The position numbers and the translations under genes are program-made. Below the pieces are notes generated by a model, which saw only the letters and a program-made list of their open reading frames with translations, was not told the DNA's origin and did not search any database. A stretch of DNA of 64,000 nucleotides from Treponema sp. GTDB taxonomy: Bacteria > Spirochaetota > Spirochaetia > Treponematales > Treponemataceae. Location: the NCBI GenBank assembly GCA_016281495.1, contig JAEEIU010000018.1, positions 1 to 64,000 of the forward strand. Reading direction: 5' to 3'. Within the stretch, counting starts at the first letter, position 1, and the number at the start of each line of letters is the position of its first letter. Below are positions 34,650 to 43,629 of this stretch, in pieces.

Positions 34650-36260
34650 ATGAAACTTACAGTTGAAGGAATAAAGGACACATCTGATTGGAAGGCCAAG
34701 GGATATTCGCTTCCTGAGTTTGACAGGGAAAAGGTCATGGAGGCTACCAAGGCCAACCCGTTCTGGATTCACTTTGGTGCGGGAAACATTTTCCGTGCGT
34801 TCCAGGCGAATGTTGTTCAGGAACTTTTGAACAAAGGTGTGCTTGACCGTGGTCTTGTGGTTGCAGAAGGATATGACTACGAGATAATCGAAAAGATGTA
34901 CCGTCCCCACGACAACATCGGTGCTCTTGTTACCTTGAAATCAAACGGATCGGTTGAAAAAACTGTGGTCGCTTCGATTATGGAATCGTTGGCTGCCGAC
35001 AGTGCAAACAAAAATGACTGGAACAGGTTGTGTGAGATATTCCGTTCTCCTTCACTTCAGATGGTTACGTTCACAATCACCGAGAAAGGCTATCTCTTAA
35101 AGAATGCAAGCGGAGTGTTCATGCCGGGTGTGGAAGATGATTTTGCTTCGGGTCCTGTTTCGCCAAAGAGTTACATCGGCAAGGTTGTGAGCCTGCTTCA
35201 TGAACGTTATTCAAATAGTACGCTTCCAATCGCAATGGTAAGCATGGACAATTGTTCCCACAACGGAGACAAGCTCAAGGCCGCGGTGACAGAGTTTGCA
35301 TCTGAATGGGAAAAACGTGGCGTGTGCAAGGTTGGATTCCTTGACTATGTGAACGACCGCAGCAAGGTGACATTCCCATGGACGATGATAGATAAGATTA
35401 CTCCACGTCCTGATTCAAAAATAGAAAAGATTCTTTCTGACGATGGCATAGAGCAGCTTGAACCAGTAATCACAAGCAAGAAAACTTATGTTGCTCCATT
35501 TGTAAATGCAGAGGAATGCCAGTATCTTGTTATAGAAGACGCATTTCCCAACGGCCGTCCTGAACTAGAAAAAGCCGGACTATATTTTACCAATCGTGAA
35601 ACCGTGGACAAGGTGGAAAAGATGAAGGTATGCACATGCCTTAATCCACTTCATACATTCCTTGCTGTTAGCGGATGTCTTTTGGGCTACACCCTGATTG
35701 CCGATGAAATGAAGGATGCTGATTTGCTCCGTCTTGTAAAACGCCTTGGCTATGACGAGGGGCTTCCTGTTGTCGTGGATCCAGGAATCATCAAGCCGCG
35801 TGATTTTATTGACGAGGTAGTGAATGTGCGAATCCCCAATCCGTTCATGCCGGATACTCCACAGAGGATTGCCTGTGACACTTCTCAAAAACTTAGCATC
35901 CGTTTTGGCGAGACAATCAAGAGGTATATGGAGCGTTCAGACTTGTCCCTTGAAAACTTGAAGGTGATTCCAATGGTGTTTGCACTGTGGCTCCGTTATC
36001 TTATGGCAGTTGATGATAATGGAAATGCCTTTGAGCTCAGTCCCGATCCGCTTTTGGATGATGTGCGAAAATATGTAGCCGATGTAAAGCTTGGAGGAGA
36101 GGCAGAGTCTGCATGTAAGGCGGTTGAACCCCTGCTTCATCGTGCGGAAATATTCGGTGTGGACCTCGGTGAATGTGGCCTTGAGCAAAAAGTAAAGGAA
36201 TACTTTGCATTGTTGATTGCCTCAAAGGGTGCCGTCCGTTCAGCAATAAAGAATCTTTAG
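34650..36260 (+). CDS. uxuB: D-mannonate oxidoreductase (fructuronate reductase)
   Basis: The ATG at 34650 follows GAGGT and is preferred to the TTG at 34644. The protein belongs to the mannitol-dehydrogenase superfamily: an N-terminal nucleotide-binding part (FWIHFGAGNIFRAFQANV, then VVAEGYD) and a C-terminal catalytic part with CTCLNPLHTFLAV and the Lys/Asn/His region used for the C2 carbonyl. At 537 residues it is the long form common in Firmicutes and spirochaetes. It reduces D-fructuronate to D-mannonate with NADH, between UxaC and UxuA. Its promoter carries the GntR operator. Confidence 0.88.
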   Translation: MKLTVEGIKDTSDWKAKGYSLPEFDREKVMEATKANPFWIHFGAGNIFRAFQANVVQELLNKGVLDRGLVVAEGYDYEIIEKMYRPHDNIGALVTLKSNGSVEKTVVASIMESLAADSANKNDWNRLCEIFRSPSLQMVTFTITEKGYLLKNASGVFMPGVEDDFASGPVSPKSYIGKVVSLLHERYSNSTLPIAMVSMDNCSHNGDKLKAAVTEFASEWEKRGVCKVGFLDYVNDRSKVTFPWTMIDKITPRPDSKIEKILSDDGIEQLEPVITSKKTYVAPFVNAEECQYLVIEDAFPNGRPELEKAGLYFTNRETVDKVEKMKVCTCLNPLHTFLAVSGCLLGYTLIADEMKDADLLRLVKRLGYDEGLPVVVDPGIIKPRDFIDEVVNVRIPNPFMPDTPQRIACDTSQKLSIRFGETIKRYMERSDLSLENLKVIPMVFALWLRYLMAVDDNGNAFELSPDPLLDDVRKYVADVKLGGEAESACKAVEPLLHRAEIFGVDLGECGLEQKVKEYFALLIASKGAVRSAIKNL

Positions 36261-36271
36261 GCGACTTGTAA

Positions 36272-37054
36272 ATGGCTGAGGAAAAAATTACTCAAGTATA
36301 TGAAGCATTAAAAAATCTTGAGGAAATGCTCTGTAAGGAAAATCCAAAAGCCAAACTAAAATTCTCACCGTTGATGACTGCTGTGGGTATAGGGGCTGTG
36401 GATGTGGTAGAAAAACTCATTGCATCCGGTGCCGATGTAAGCGAAAAAATGTCAAACGGAATTACAGCTCTTCATGTTGCCAGCGTAAAGGGTGATGCGG
36501 ATATGGTGCGGCTCCTTTTGAAACATGGCGCAAATGTCAACATGACCAATGACAACGGTTTTTCTCCCCTCAGCTATGCAATCGTCATGAAAAGGGATGA
36601 AGTAACGGATATTCTCACCAAGGCCGGTGCAAATCTGAATATCCCGATTGCAACAAAAGTCAACGGAGAGAAAATCACATTCAATCAAAAACTCAATGAA
36701 TATATTTCACAGTTTACGCTGCAGGGTAGGGGAAAGCCGTCTGCAATCTACAAGGCCACGGAAATCTACAATGGACATTTTGCCATGAGCAAGCAGACCT
36801 TTTCTAAAATACGGAATGAAAGGGGAGAAAACTATCATCCGGAAAAGAAAAATGTCTTCCTCCTCGCAATAGGAATGCACCTTACGCTTTTGCAGACCGA
36901 AGACCTTCTTTCCAGTGCCGGGTATGCCTTTGATTCCTCAAGCAAATTCGACATGGTGGTAAAACGTTTTGTCGAAGAACGCAACTTCAACATGGGAAAA
37001 CTCGAAGAAACCCTCTACAATGAAGTCGGAGAAACTTTCTGCAAATATAATTAA
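36272..37054 (+). CDS. Ankyrin-repeat protein with a shared C-terminal helical (HTH-like) domain, copy 1
   Basis: Residues about 28-130 hold three to four ankyrin units (FSPLMTAVGIGAVDVVEKLIASGADV, NGITALHVASVKGDADMVRLLLKHGANV). Residues about 155-260 form a separate domain with FAMSKQTFSKIRNERGENYHPEKKNVFLLAIGMHLTLLQTEDLLSSAGYAF. From memory, this domain also occurs at the C-terminus of macro-domain and other bacterial conflict-type proteins; its function is unknown and it looks HTH-like. There is no signal peptide, so it is cytoplasmic. It follows uxuB by 11 bp and has a neighbouring paralogue. Confidence 0.75.
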   Translation: MAEEKITQVYEALKNLEEMLCKENPKAKLKFSPLMTAVGIGAVDVVEKLIASGADVSEKMSNGITALHVASVKGDADMVRLLLKHGANVNMTNDNGFSPLSYAIVMKRDEVTDILTKAGANLNIPIATKVNGEKITFNQKLNEYISQFTLQGRGKPSAIYKATEIYNGHFAMSKQTFSKIRNERGENYHPEKKNVFLLAIGMHLTLLQTEDLLSSAGYAFDSSSKFDMVVKRFVEERNFNMGKLEETLYNEVGETFCKYN

Positions 37055-37055
37055 A

Positions 37056-37074
37056 AGTCGCCTGGTATGCGACT
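37056..37074 (+). repeat. AGTCGC hairpin after ankyrin copy 1
   Basis: AGTCGC-CTGGTAT-GCGACT is a short stem with A-rich flanks. An almost identical hairpin follows the second ankyrin gene, so it was duplicated with the gene or acts as a shared 3' element. Confidence 0.55.
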
Positions 37075-37110
37075 AAAAACCTGAATAAATGGATTACAAT
37101 TTTCTCTAGT

Positions 37111-37944
37111 ATGTCAGGACTAGAGAAGTTTTTTGAGCTGTCTGTCATTGGTGAACTTGTAACCAAAAAAGGCATGTTCAGTAATATACAAAAATTTGAT
37201 TTCCTTTCCCAATGCTCACCACTTGTGATTGCGATTGTAAAGGATGATCCAAAGATGGTAAGTGTGCATCTTGAAGCAGGGGCAGATCCAAATGAATGTG
37301 ATGATGACGGATTTACTCCCCTGATGGCCGCTGCAATTTTTTCAAGAAAGGAAATCATTAAGCTTTTACTTGATTGCGGTGCTGATGTAAACGCAAAGAC
37401 TAAAGACGGACACACGGCTCTTGTATATGCCAGTTTCTTTTCCGACAGTGAATGTGTGAAAATGCTGGTCGATGCAGGGGCAGACTTGAGTACTCCCCGA
37501 TTCAGGCATGACAATTCAATTAAAACATTTCCTGAGGCCCTTAGCTTTTACATGAGGGAATACACTGAACAAACCAGACAGGACATTTCAAGCATCTACA
37601 AGAATACCGAGATTTCTGAAAAGAGTTATGCACTTACCAAACAGACCTTTTCAAAAATCAACAGGAACATCAACAGCAATAAAAAACAAAATTACCATCC
37701 CAAGAAAAATACAATACTGCTTCTGGCCTTTGGAATGAGGCTTAATCTTGAGCAAACTGAAGACTTGCTTTTGAGCGCCGGATACAGCCTGGACGAAAAC
37801 AGCCGCTTCGACATGATTGTCCGCAAATCCATAGAAGAAAAAAAATATGACCTGGGAAAAATCAACGACATCCTCTTTAAGGAAACTGGACGGACAGTCT
37901 TCAGATTCTGGGAAAAGGATGATGGGAGAGAAGTTGATGAATGA
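37111..37944 (+). CDS. Ankyrin-repeat protein with the shared C-terminal domain, copy 2
   Basis: A paralogue of the gene before it with the same layout: ankyrin units (about 30-130, with ADPNECDDDGFTPLMAAAIF and GADVNAKTKDGHTALVYASF), a linker (MREYTEQTRQDISSIYKNTEI) and the C-terminal domain (YALTKQTFSKINR...NYHPKKNTILLLAFGMRLNLEQTEDLLLSAGYSL). The C-terminal part is more conserved between the copies than the ankyrin part, as expected if the ankyrin face picks different partners. There is no ribosome site before the ATG and no signal peptide. Function unknown. Confidence 0.75.
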   Translation: MSGLEKFFELSVIGELVTKKGMFSNIQKFDFLSQCSPLVIAIVKDDPKMVSVHLEAGADPNECDDDGFTPLMAAAIFSRKEIIKLLLDCGADVNAKTKDGHTALVYASFFSDSECVKMLVDAGADLSTPRFRHDNSIKTFPEALSFYMREYTEQTRQDISSIYKNTEISEKSYALTKQTFSKINRNINSNKKQNYHPKKNTILLLAFGMRLNLEQTEDLLLSAGYSLDENSRFDMIVRKSIEEKKYDLGKINDILFKETGRTVFRFWEKDDGREVDE

Positions 37945-37992
37945 CAAGAAGGGTAGCCTTGCAGTCGCCTTGAGGTAAACGGAAAGATAAAA

Positions 37993-38010
37993 AGTCGCCT
38001 GTTAAGCGAC
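37993..38010 (+). repeat. AGTCGC hairpin after ankyrin copy 2
   Basis: AGTCGC-CTGTTAA-GCGAC matches the hairpin after copy 1, with the same flanking A residues. A run of T follows after six bases, so it may end transcription. Confidence 0.55.
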
Positions 38011-38079
38011 CAATTGTTTTTATAATAGATGTATTATTTATGTAAACTTATAAAATAATACAATCAAAGGAGGATTGTT

Positions 38080-38496
38080 ATGAAAATGAGAAATAAGGTA
38101 ATTTCGGTTTGTGCTTTACTTTTGTTGTTGGTTCACAGTGGTGCGATGGCAGAGGTTCACGCTTATCTCTACAATTTACATGCAGAAGCAAAATATGTGG
38201 GTAAAAATGTAAGTAATGAACAGATGGATGAGGCGGTTGCGAAAGAGGTTAAAAGTGGTATGCCAGGATGGACCTATAATGGTAAGGTTGGAAAACTATC
38301 TAAAGCAGAAAAAGAGATATTTGAAAGGGCTTTGTGCCAGTATGATTTGTCTTCTGGTGATGTGTATCTGGTAGTGATATTTCTGAATAATTATACACAA
38401 GCGTATAGGGTTTATGTAAGGATTAATTCGGTAAAAAGTGATGGCGGATTCAATTATTATTATTCTGAAATAACATCATGGAATAAGAATTATTGA
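38080..38496 (+). CDS. Small secreted protein of unknown function
   Basis: AAAGGAGG precedes the ATG. A signal peptide (about 1-24, ending in GAMA) leads to a 114-residue mature protein rich in Tyr and Lys, ending in alternating aromatic and polar strands (YRVYVRINSV, FNYYYSEITSW). No known family is recognised. It starts a run of three small or exported genes with lower GC than the metabolic genes, suggesting accessory origin. Confidence 0.65.
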   Translation: MKMRNKVISVCALLLLLVHSGAMAEVHAYLYNLHAEAKYVGKNVSNEQMDEAVAKEVKSGMPGWTYNGKVGKLSKAEKEIFERALCQYDLSSGDVYLVVIFLNNYTQAYRVYVRINSVKSDGGFNYYYSEITSWNKNY

Positions 38497-38579
38497 TATA
38501 AATGAACAAAGTATTTCTTTGTGAAAACAATATATCAATGATTTATTCATGTTGGATGAAAAGGATGGAGGTAATGGAA

Positions 38580-39005
38580 ATGAAAAAGATTTGTTTGGTT
38601 GTGATGGCGGTATTGTCTGTTCTTCTGGTAAGTTGTATTACTTTTTCTCAGAAGAGTATATGGGTTTCAAATGATAAAATTAATTTGGATATTCTGAAAA
38701 GCGATCAACGAAAGATACGCGAGAATAGTGGTGAAATTAAGACATGGAATTGCTATAAGCTTTCGAAACAAGATTTTGATAAACTTTGGAATTCTTCTCC
38801 AAAAGTGACGATTTATCGAGGGGTGGAATGGTATCCATTTGATCCAGAAGAAGAATTTATTGAAAGTTATAATTCTTCAATACAAAAATTAATGCTCCAA
38901 TATGATGTTTTATGTAGTGACTTAGAAAAGTACGATGATGGTGATGGGTATTTTTACTTTACATTTGTTGTTAATAGGAAAACAGGACAAGTGAGAGTAT
39001 ATTAA
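38580..39005 (+). CDS. Small hypothetical lipoprotein
   Basis: The ATG at 38580, eight bases behind GGAGG, gives MKKICLVVMAVLSVLLVSC, a signal peptide with lipobox; the ORF-track start at 38502 adds an unlikely leader. The mature part of about 120 residues has no family I recognise. It contains alternating Trp/Tyr-rich segments and a C-terminal strand FVVNRKTGQVRVY. It follows the small secreted protein and precedes a transglutaminase-like barrel protein, and may belong to the same exported set. Confidence 0.65.
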   Translation: MKKICLVVMAVLSVLLVSCITFSQKSIWVSNDKINLDILKSDQRKIRENSGEIKTWNCYKLSKQDFDKLWNSSPKVTIYRGVEWYPFDPEEEFIESYNSSIQKLMLQYDVLCSDLEKYDDGDGYFYFTFVVNRKTGQVRVY

Positions 39006-39069
39006 TATGAGAAAATTGTTTGTTTATAGAAAGGCTTGATTGAGTTATGGAAAGGAGATGCAAGCAAAT

Positions 39070-40365
39070 ATGAATGATAATATGAAAACAATAAAGAAAA
39101 TCATTATTGTGGCGTTTATGGCAATATGCTGTTCATTGGCTTTTGCGGATGCATTTACTGATGCTGTACAAGATTTGGGAGTATATGCGGCTTGTGTTGG
39201 AACTTATTCTGCAAGTGAAGCTGGTGGAGGATGGTATGATGATCCTCATGATTATTATAGGCCTCAAGATGTGGCAGCCAGACTTGCTAATGAATCAGGA
39301 GATAAGACAAAAACCAATACGTTTTATGGAATTTGTTTTAACTATGCAGAAGCAGCATTTGAATATGTAAATAGATATGTAACATGGTATCAATCTAAGG
39401 GAATGTATGAGCGTCAGTTTTGGATTGCTGGTGTACAACAGAATCCTAATCAACTTGAACTTATGAGCCTTGGAGATAAAAACAATTATAGCCGCATGCA
39501 GAATGGGGTTCCCGTGAAGACATATTCAACAAGTTTAAGGGATGTAAAAACTCATGGAGGAGCAACTTATCATGCATGGATTTGGATTGAGCGTGAAGAT
39601 GGCGTTTGGTTTTGGGTTGATCCTACTTGGACTGATAATCTTGGTTATGTTGTTTATGGTTATGTTAATAATGGTGTGGAAATCCAATGTCGTCCTGATA
39701 AATGGTATTGCCAGGTTTATCCAAGTTCATTAGACAGTCTTCCTCTTCCTCCTGCGATGGGTCCAAAAAAAGCACCTAGTAAGACAGCCAATTCAACAAA
39801 TAGATCAGAAACAATCAACGATGCTGCCACAGATTTGATTGTAAAAGCCATACTTGAACCTGTCGATAAGGGCTTAAGAGATACGTTTATCAATGTTGAT
39901 TACAGTCTTATGGATTCATATTGGGGATTGATTTTTTCTACGGATTTTCCGTTTTCTGCTATTTCGGATGGGGGCATAAAACCGAATAAAATGGGATATG
40001 GTCTTGATCTGTTTTATTTTGTAGAAAATGGGGCAGTCATAACTGGTCTTGAATATCTCATAAACCGTCAAAATGAAAATAACATGCATTCTTTGATTCT
40101 GGATATTGATTTTACAAGAAGATTCACAGGCAATATTGCATGGTACCTCGGTGGTGGAGTAGGTTTGCGTTTTGATTTTTCAAATGATACATGGCTTCCT
40201 CGAGAGCAAGAAGGGCTTGTAGGTCATTCATGGTTTGCCTGGGAGGTGGAGACGGGCCTTGTATTAAACTTCTATAACTTTTTTTCAAAGCTTGGAGTCT
40301 CATATAACAATGTAATTGGATTTTCTGCATCTGTGGGAGTCGGACTTGCGATAGAGTCGTATTGA
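39070..40365 (+). CDS. Secreted transglutaminase-like protein with C-terminal beta-barrel
   Basis: The ATG at 39070, behind AAAGGAG, is chosen over 39040; it gives a signal peptide ending in LAFA. The N-terminal half has a complete Cys-His-Asp set: Cys89 (GICFNYAEAAF), His168 (TYHAWIWIE) and Asp184 (FWVDPTWTD). The C-terminal 170 residues are alternating strands ending in a Tyr, like an outer-membrane barrel (LYYFVENGAVITGLEYLI-type strands, then FSASVGVGLAIESY). Domain order is the reverse of the large proteins at 2-9 kb, but the combination is the same. Substrate unknown. Confidence 0.75.
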   Translation: MNDNMKTIKKIIIVAFMAICCSLAFADAFTDAVQDLGVYAACVGTYSASEAGGGWYDDPHDYYRPQDVAARLANESGDKTKTNTFYGICFNYAEAAFEYVNRYVTWYQSKGMYERQFWIAGVQQNPNQLELMSLGDKNNYSRMQNGVPVKTYSTSLRDVKTHGGATYHAWIWIEREDGVWFWVDPTWTDNLGYVVYGYVNNGVEIQCRPDKWYCQVYPSSLDSLPLPPAMGPKKAPSKTANSTNRSETINDAATDLIVKAILEPVDKGLRDTFINVDYSLMDSYWGLIFSTDFPFSAISDGGIKPNKMGYGLDLFYFVENGAVITGLEYLINRQNENNMHSLILDIDFTRRFTGNIAWYLGGGVGLRFDFSNDTWLPREQEGLVGHSWFAWEVETGLVLNFYNFFSKLGVSYNNVIGFSASVGVGLAIESY

Positions 40366-40482
40366 AACCCGTCGCCGCATAAGGGACTAACATCTGAAAA
40401 TTGAATGTTATATTTTTCTCAATTACATGAATCACAGGTCAAATACTTTTTATGTAAAACCCCTTAGGCAGCTGCAATCACC

Positions 40483-40511
40483 TTGAGTGAATGATTGGCT
40501 TGTGATAGAAT
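40483..40511 (+). promoter_or_regulatory. Promoter of the PARG-like gene, giving a leaderless transcript
   Basis: TTGAGT is followed after 17 bp by TAGAAT. Only six bases separate the -10 from the ATG at 40518, so the transcript should start at or next to the start codon. No ribosome site is present. Confidence 0.6.
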
Positions 40512-40517
40512 AAAACC

Positions 40518-41318
40518 ATGGACTTTAGAAAAATCAATTACGATGTCATGAACGATACGATTGACTTGTGCACCAAGCTGGACTATCTTAAAAAATCGAT
40601 TAAGGATTCAATAGACAGGGAGCGCATTGTCTTTCAGGATGATAAAGTTGAATCGGGTTCTATCGTGGCGAACAAGAACATGAAAATCATGGTTTCCGGC
40701 AGACGGACTTATGAGGCGGCGGAACAATACAAGGGTAAAAAAATCTGCTGCCTGGATTTTGCCAACAACCACAATGTAGGTGGCTCACCCTGGTCTGCAG
40801 GTGCTCAGGAAGAATCGATGTGCAGGATTTCAACCTTGTATCCCTGCATTTTTGCAAAAAAGGAAGAATATTATGACAGGCACAAAAAGAGTTTCGAAGT
40901 CGGACTGATGGACGAAATGGGTAATGATGATTTGATTTACGTTCCCGATGTCGTCGTGTTCAAGACGGATGATTTTGCTCCCAAGCTGAAGGATGAATCG
41001 GAATGGTTCAAGACGGATGTAATTGTGTCTGCTGCCCCTCAGTTGGGATGGAATTATGACGAGAAAAAATACAGGACGGTAATGGAAAGCCGCATTAAAA
41101 GAATCCTTGATGTCGCTTCACATGAAAAGGTTCAGGCATTGATTCTTGGGGCATTTGGCTGCGGTGCCTTTAATAATCCACCGGAAATTGTGGCTGACAT
41201 TTTTGCAAATCTGATACGGAACTATGATTTTGAAACCGTGGAGTTTGCGGTTTTCTGTTATAAGGATACAACAAATTTTGATGTTTTCGAAAGGCGTTTT
41301 AAAGATTTGACTGTATAG
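40518..41318 (+). CDS. TIGR02452/bacterial PARG-like macrodomain hydrolase
   Basis: The protein (266 residues) has the microbial poly(ADP-ribose) glycohydrolase layout: LDFANNHNVGGSPWSAGAQEESMCRISTLY holds the Gly-rich loop and the catalytic QEE (Glu98, Glu99), and ILGAFGCGAFNNPPEIVA forms the second ribose/phosphate loop. The usual third Gly of the GGG loop is Ser here. The family removes ADP-ribose from proteins or nucleic acids, in stress or conflict settings. It stands alone with its own promoter, 2.5 kb after the ankyrin pair whose C-terminal domain is known with macro domains. Confidence 0.8.
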   Translation: MDFRKINYDVMNDTIDLCTKLDYLKKSIKDSIDRERIVFQDDKVESGSIVANKNMKIMVSGRRTYEAAEQYKGKKICCLDFANNHNVGGSPWSAGAQEESMCRISTLYPCIFAKKEEYYDRHKKSFEVGLMDEMGNDDLIYVPDVVVFKTDDFAPKLKDESEWFKTDVIVSAAPQLGWNYDEKKYRTVMESRIKRILDVASHEKVQALILGAFGCGAFNNPPEIVADIFANLIRNYDFETVEFAVFCYKDTTNFDVFERRFKDLTV

Positions 41319-41329
41319 GCAATTTACTC

Positions 41330-41366
41330 TTGAATGTTGTTTTGGGTTTGTGGTATACTAGTATAC
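41330..41366 (+). promoter_or_regulatory. uxaC promoter with overlapping GntR operator
   Basis: TTGAAT is followed after 18 bp by TATACT. The perfect 14-bp palindrome GTATACTAGTATAC (41353-41366) covers the -10 and the start region, the best copy of the operator in the window. Binding would directly prevent transcription of uxaC. Confidence 0.7.
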
Positions 41367-41376
41367 GAGGTTATTT

Positions 41377-42816
41377 ATGAAAGCTTTTCTTGATGAAAAT
41401 TTTGTTTTAGAAAACGAGTATGCTCAGATTTTGTACCACAAATATGCCAAAGGTGAAGCTATTTTTGACTTTCACAACCATCTCTCACCCAAGGAAATCT
41501 ATGAAAACAAGAGTTTGGGAAACCTTGCAAATGCATGGCTTGATCACGACCACTACAAATGGCGCGCGATGAGGGCCTTTGGTGTAAGTGAAGAATTGAT
41601 CACAGGCCACATCAACAAAGATGGCAGCGTTAAATCTGATGAAGAACGTGGCGGTCCTGATGCGGTTCAAAAGGCAGACTATGAGCGTTACCTTGCTTTC
41701 GTAAAGACACTTCAGGGATGTGTTGGAAATCCCCTTTACCACTGGAGTCATCTGGAACTTGCACGTTATTTTGGAATTACCGAACCTGTTACGGAAAAAA
41801 ATGCTCGTGAAGTTTGGGATAAATGCAATGCGCTTCTTTCCCAGCCTGATTTTGGTCCTCGTGGTCTCCTTAAAAAAATGGGTGTCCGTGAACTTTGCAC
41901 TACCGACGATCCACTGGATAATCTTGAATGGCATAAGAAACTTGCAGAGGAATGGAAGGATGTAAAGGTCCTCCCGTCGTTCAGGCCGGATGTAATCGTC
42001 AATGCGGAAAGCCCTGATTATCCGTCGTATATTTTGCGCTTACAGGAAATGGATGGAAAGCGTATCATGGAGCTGTCGGATATGATGGAAGCAGTTTCAC
42101 GTCGCATGGATTTCTTTAAGGAAAATGGTTCCCTTGTGAGCGACCATTCTCTTGAAAATGATTTTTATCTTCCGGCAAGCTATCAGGAAGCAGGTTATAT
42201 TTTTCAAAAGGCATGGATTGGAAAAAAACTTTCACATGACGAACTTGCAAAATACAAGGGATGGGTTTTGATTGAACTTGGAAAACTATATGCGCAAAAG
42301 GGTTTTGTAATGCAGATTCACATAGGGGCGCTTCGCGATCAAAATGCCGCTATGTTTGATGTGGCGGGAAAAAACATCGGTGAAGACAGCCTGCATGACT
42401 TTAACTTTGCACCACAGATTGGAGCAGTGTTGAACGCAATATATTCTGCTTCCCCAAATGCACGGACGATACTCTACAACCTGAATCCAAAAGACAATGA
42501 GGCTCTTGCAACTATGGCCGCCAATTTCCGAAACTGTCAGTTTGGACCTGCATGGTGGTTCAATGATCACAAGGACGGAATTGAGGAACAGATCCGCGTG
42601 TATGCCAGAACTTCAGTTTTGTCACGTTATGTCGGAATGCTTACGGACAGCCGCAGTTTCCTTTCTTATCCAAGACATGAATATTTCCGCAGGATATTGT
42701 GTAACTTTATCGGCAATCTTGTTGAATCAGGTGAGTTCCCGTGGCAGGAAGAATCTTTGGGCGAAATGGTAAGGAACATTTGCTGCAAAAATGCGGAGGA
42801 GTTCTTTAGGGCATAA
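41377..42816 (+). CDS. uxaC: Uronate isomerase
   Basis: The protein has 479 residues, the usual UxaC length. The metal-site opening FDFHNHLSPKEI, the CTTDDPLDNLEWH segment and the C-terminal MLTDSRSFLSYPRHEYFRRILC block are all present. It interconverts D-glucuronate with D-fructuronate and D-galacturonate with D-tagaturonate, the first intracellular step of uronate use. GAGG precedes the ATG. No tagaturonate reductase (uxaB) is seen here, so the visible set favours the glucuronate branch unless UxuB also takes tagaturonate. Confidence 0.93.
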   Translation: MKAFLDENFVLENEYAQILYHKYAKGEAIFDFHNHLSPKEIYENKSLGNLANAWLDHDHYKWRAMRAFGVSEELITGHINKDGSVKSDEERGGPDAVQKADYERYLAFVKTLQGCVGNPLYHWSHLELARYFGITEPVTEKNAREVWDKCNALLSQPDFGPRGLLKKMGVRELCTTDDPLDNLEWHKKLAEEWKDVKVLPSFRPDVIVNAESPDYPSYILRLQEMDGKRIMELSDMMEAVSRRMDFFKENGSLVSDHSLENDFYLPASYQEAGYIFQKAWIGKKLSHDELAKYKGWVLIELGKLYAQKGFVMQIHIGALRDQNAAMFDVAGKNIGEDSLHDFNFAPQIGAVLNAIYSASPNARTILYNLNPKDNEALATMAANFRNCQFGPAWWFNDHKDGIEEQIRVYARTSVLSRYVGMLTDSRSFLSYPRHEYFRRILCNFIGNLVESGEFPWQEESLGEMVRNICCKNAEEFFRA

Positions 42817-42836
42817 GGGTGAAGGAGTGTTGAATT

Positions 42837-43628
42837 ATGGAAATCAAACTGAAGGATTTTGATAATGGAAAGGCATTTGATTTTGGAAAGACTTCCGGGG
42901 ACTATGCGAAATTCCGTGACATTTATCCTGATGCCTTCTATCAGAAACTTGCGGAACTTAAGCTTGGTGTAAAGGGACAAAAAGCATTGGATTTGGGAAC
43001 AGGTACCGGTGTCATTCCACGAAACATGTACAAGTACGGAGCGGATTGGACAGGAACCGACATTGCGGAAAACCAGATTAAATTTGCACGTGAGCTTTCG
43101 GAAAAAGCAGGATACAAAATCGACTATCTTGTCTCACCTTCAGAAAAACTTGATTTCCCGAATGGTTCGTTTGATGTCGTTACGGCGTGCCAGTGTTTCG
43201 GATATTTTAACAAGGATGTGATACTTCCAAAGATTCATGACTGGCTCAAGGATGGAGGGCATTTTGCCGTTTTGTTTATGGCATGGATTCCCGCAGAAAG
43301 TGAGATTGCCACAAAAACCGAAGAGCTTGTTTTAAAATATAACCCGGACTGGAATGGCGGTAGATGGAAAAGAAATCCCGTTGAATTTCCTGACTGGGCG
43401 GAACCGTATTTTACTATGGAAGATGGAATCGGCTTTGACGTGCCTGTTACCTTTACGCGTGAGTCATGGCATGGCAGGATAAAGACATGCCGTGGTATTG
43501 GAGCGTCTTCTTTAAGTGCGGAAAAAATTGCGGAATGGGAAAAAGAACATCTTGCATACATGGCAACTCTTCCGGAACAGTTTGACATAATTCATTACGT
43601 TACGATTTTGAATTTAAGGAAAAAATAA
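42837..43628 (+). CDS. Class I SAM-dependent methyltransferase
   Basis: Motif I is clear (ALDLGTGTGVIPRNM, about residue 50), followed by the acidic residue of motif II (WTGTDIAENQI) and a motif IV-like stretch (NGSFDVVTACQCFGYF), all typical of small-molecule methyltransferases. The C-terminal part has Trp-rich segments that would shape the substrate pocket. The substrate is unknown. AAGGAG precedes the ATG; the next gene, an acetyltransferase, starts after one base. Confidence 0.82.
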   Translation: MEIKLKDFDNGKAFDFGKTSGDYAKFRDIYPDAFYQKLAELKLGVKGQKALDLGTGTGVIPRNMYKYGADWTGTDIAENQIKFARELSEKAGYKIDYLVSPSEKLDFPNGSFDVVTACQCFGYFNKDVILPKIHDWLKDGGHFAVLFMAWIPAESEIATKTEELVLKYNPDWNGGRWKRNPVEFPDWAEPYFTMEDGIGFDVPVTFTRESWHGRIKTCRGIGASSLSAEKIAEWEKEHLAYMATLPEQFDIIHYVTILNLRKK

Positions 43629-43629
43629 A

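Noticed and set aside
36261-36300. Third copy of the AGTCGC hairpin before the ankyrin genes
   Set aside because: Only a GGCGACTTG half is present, without a pairing arm.
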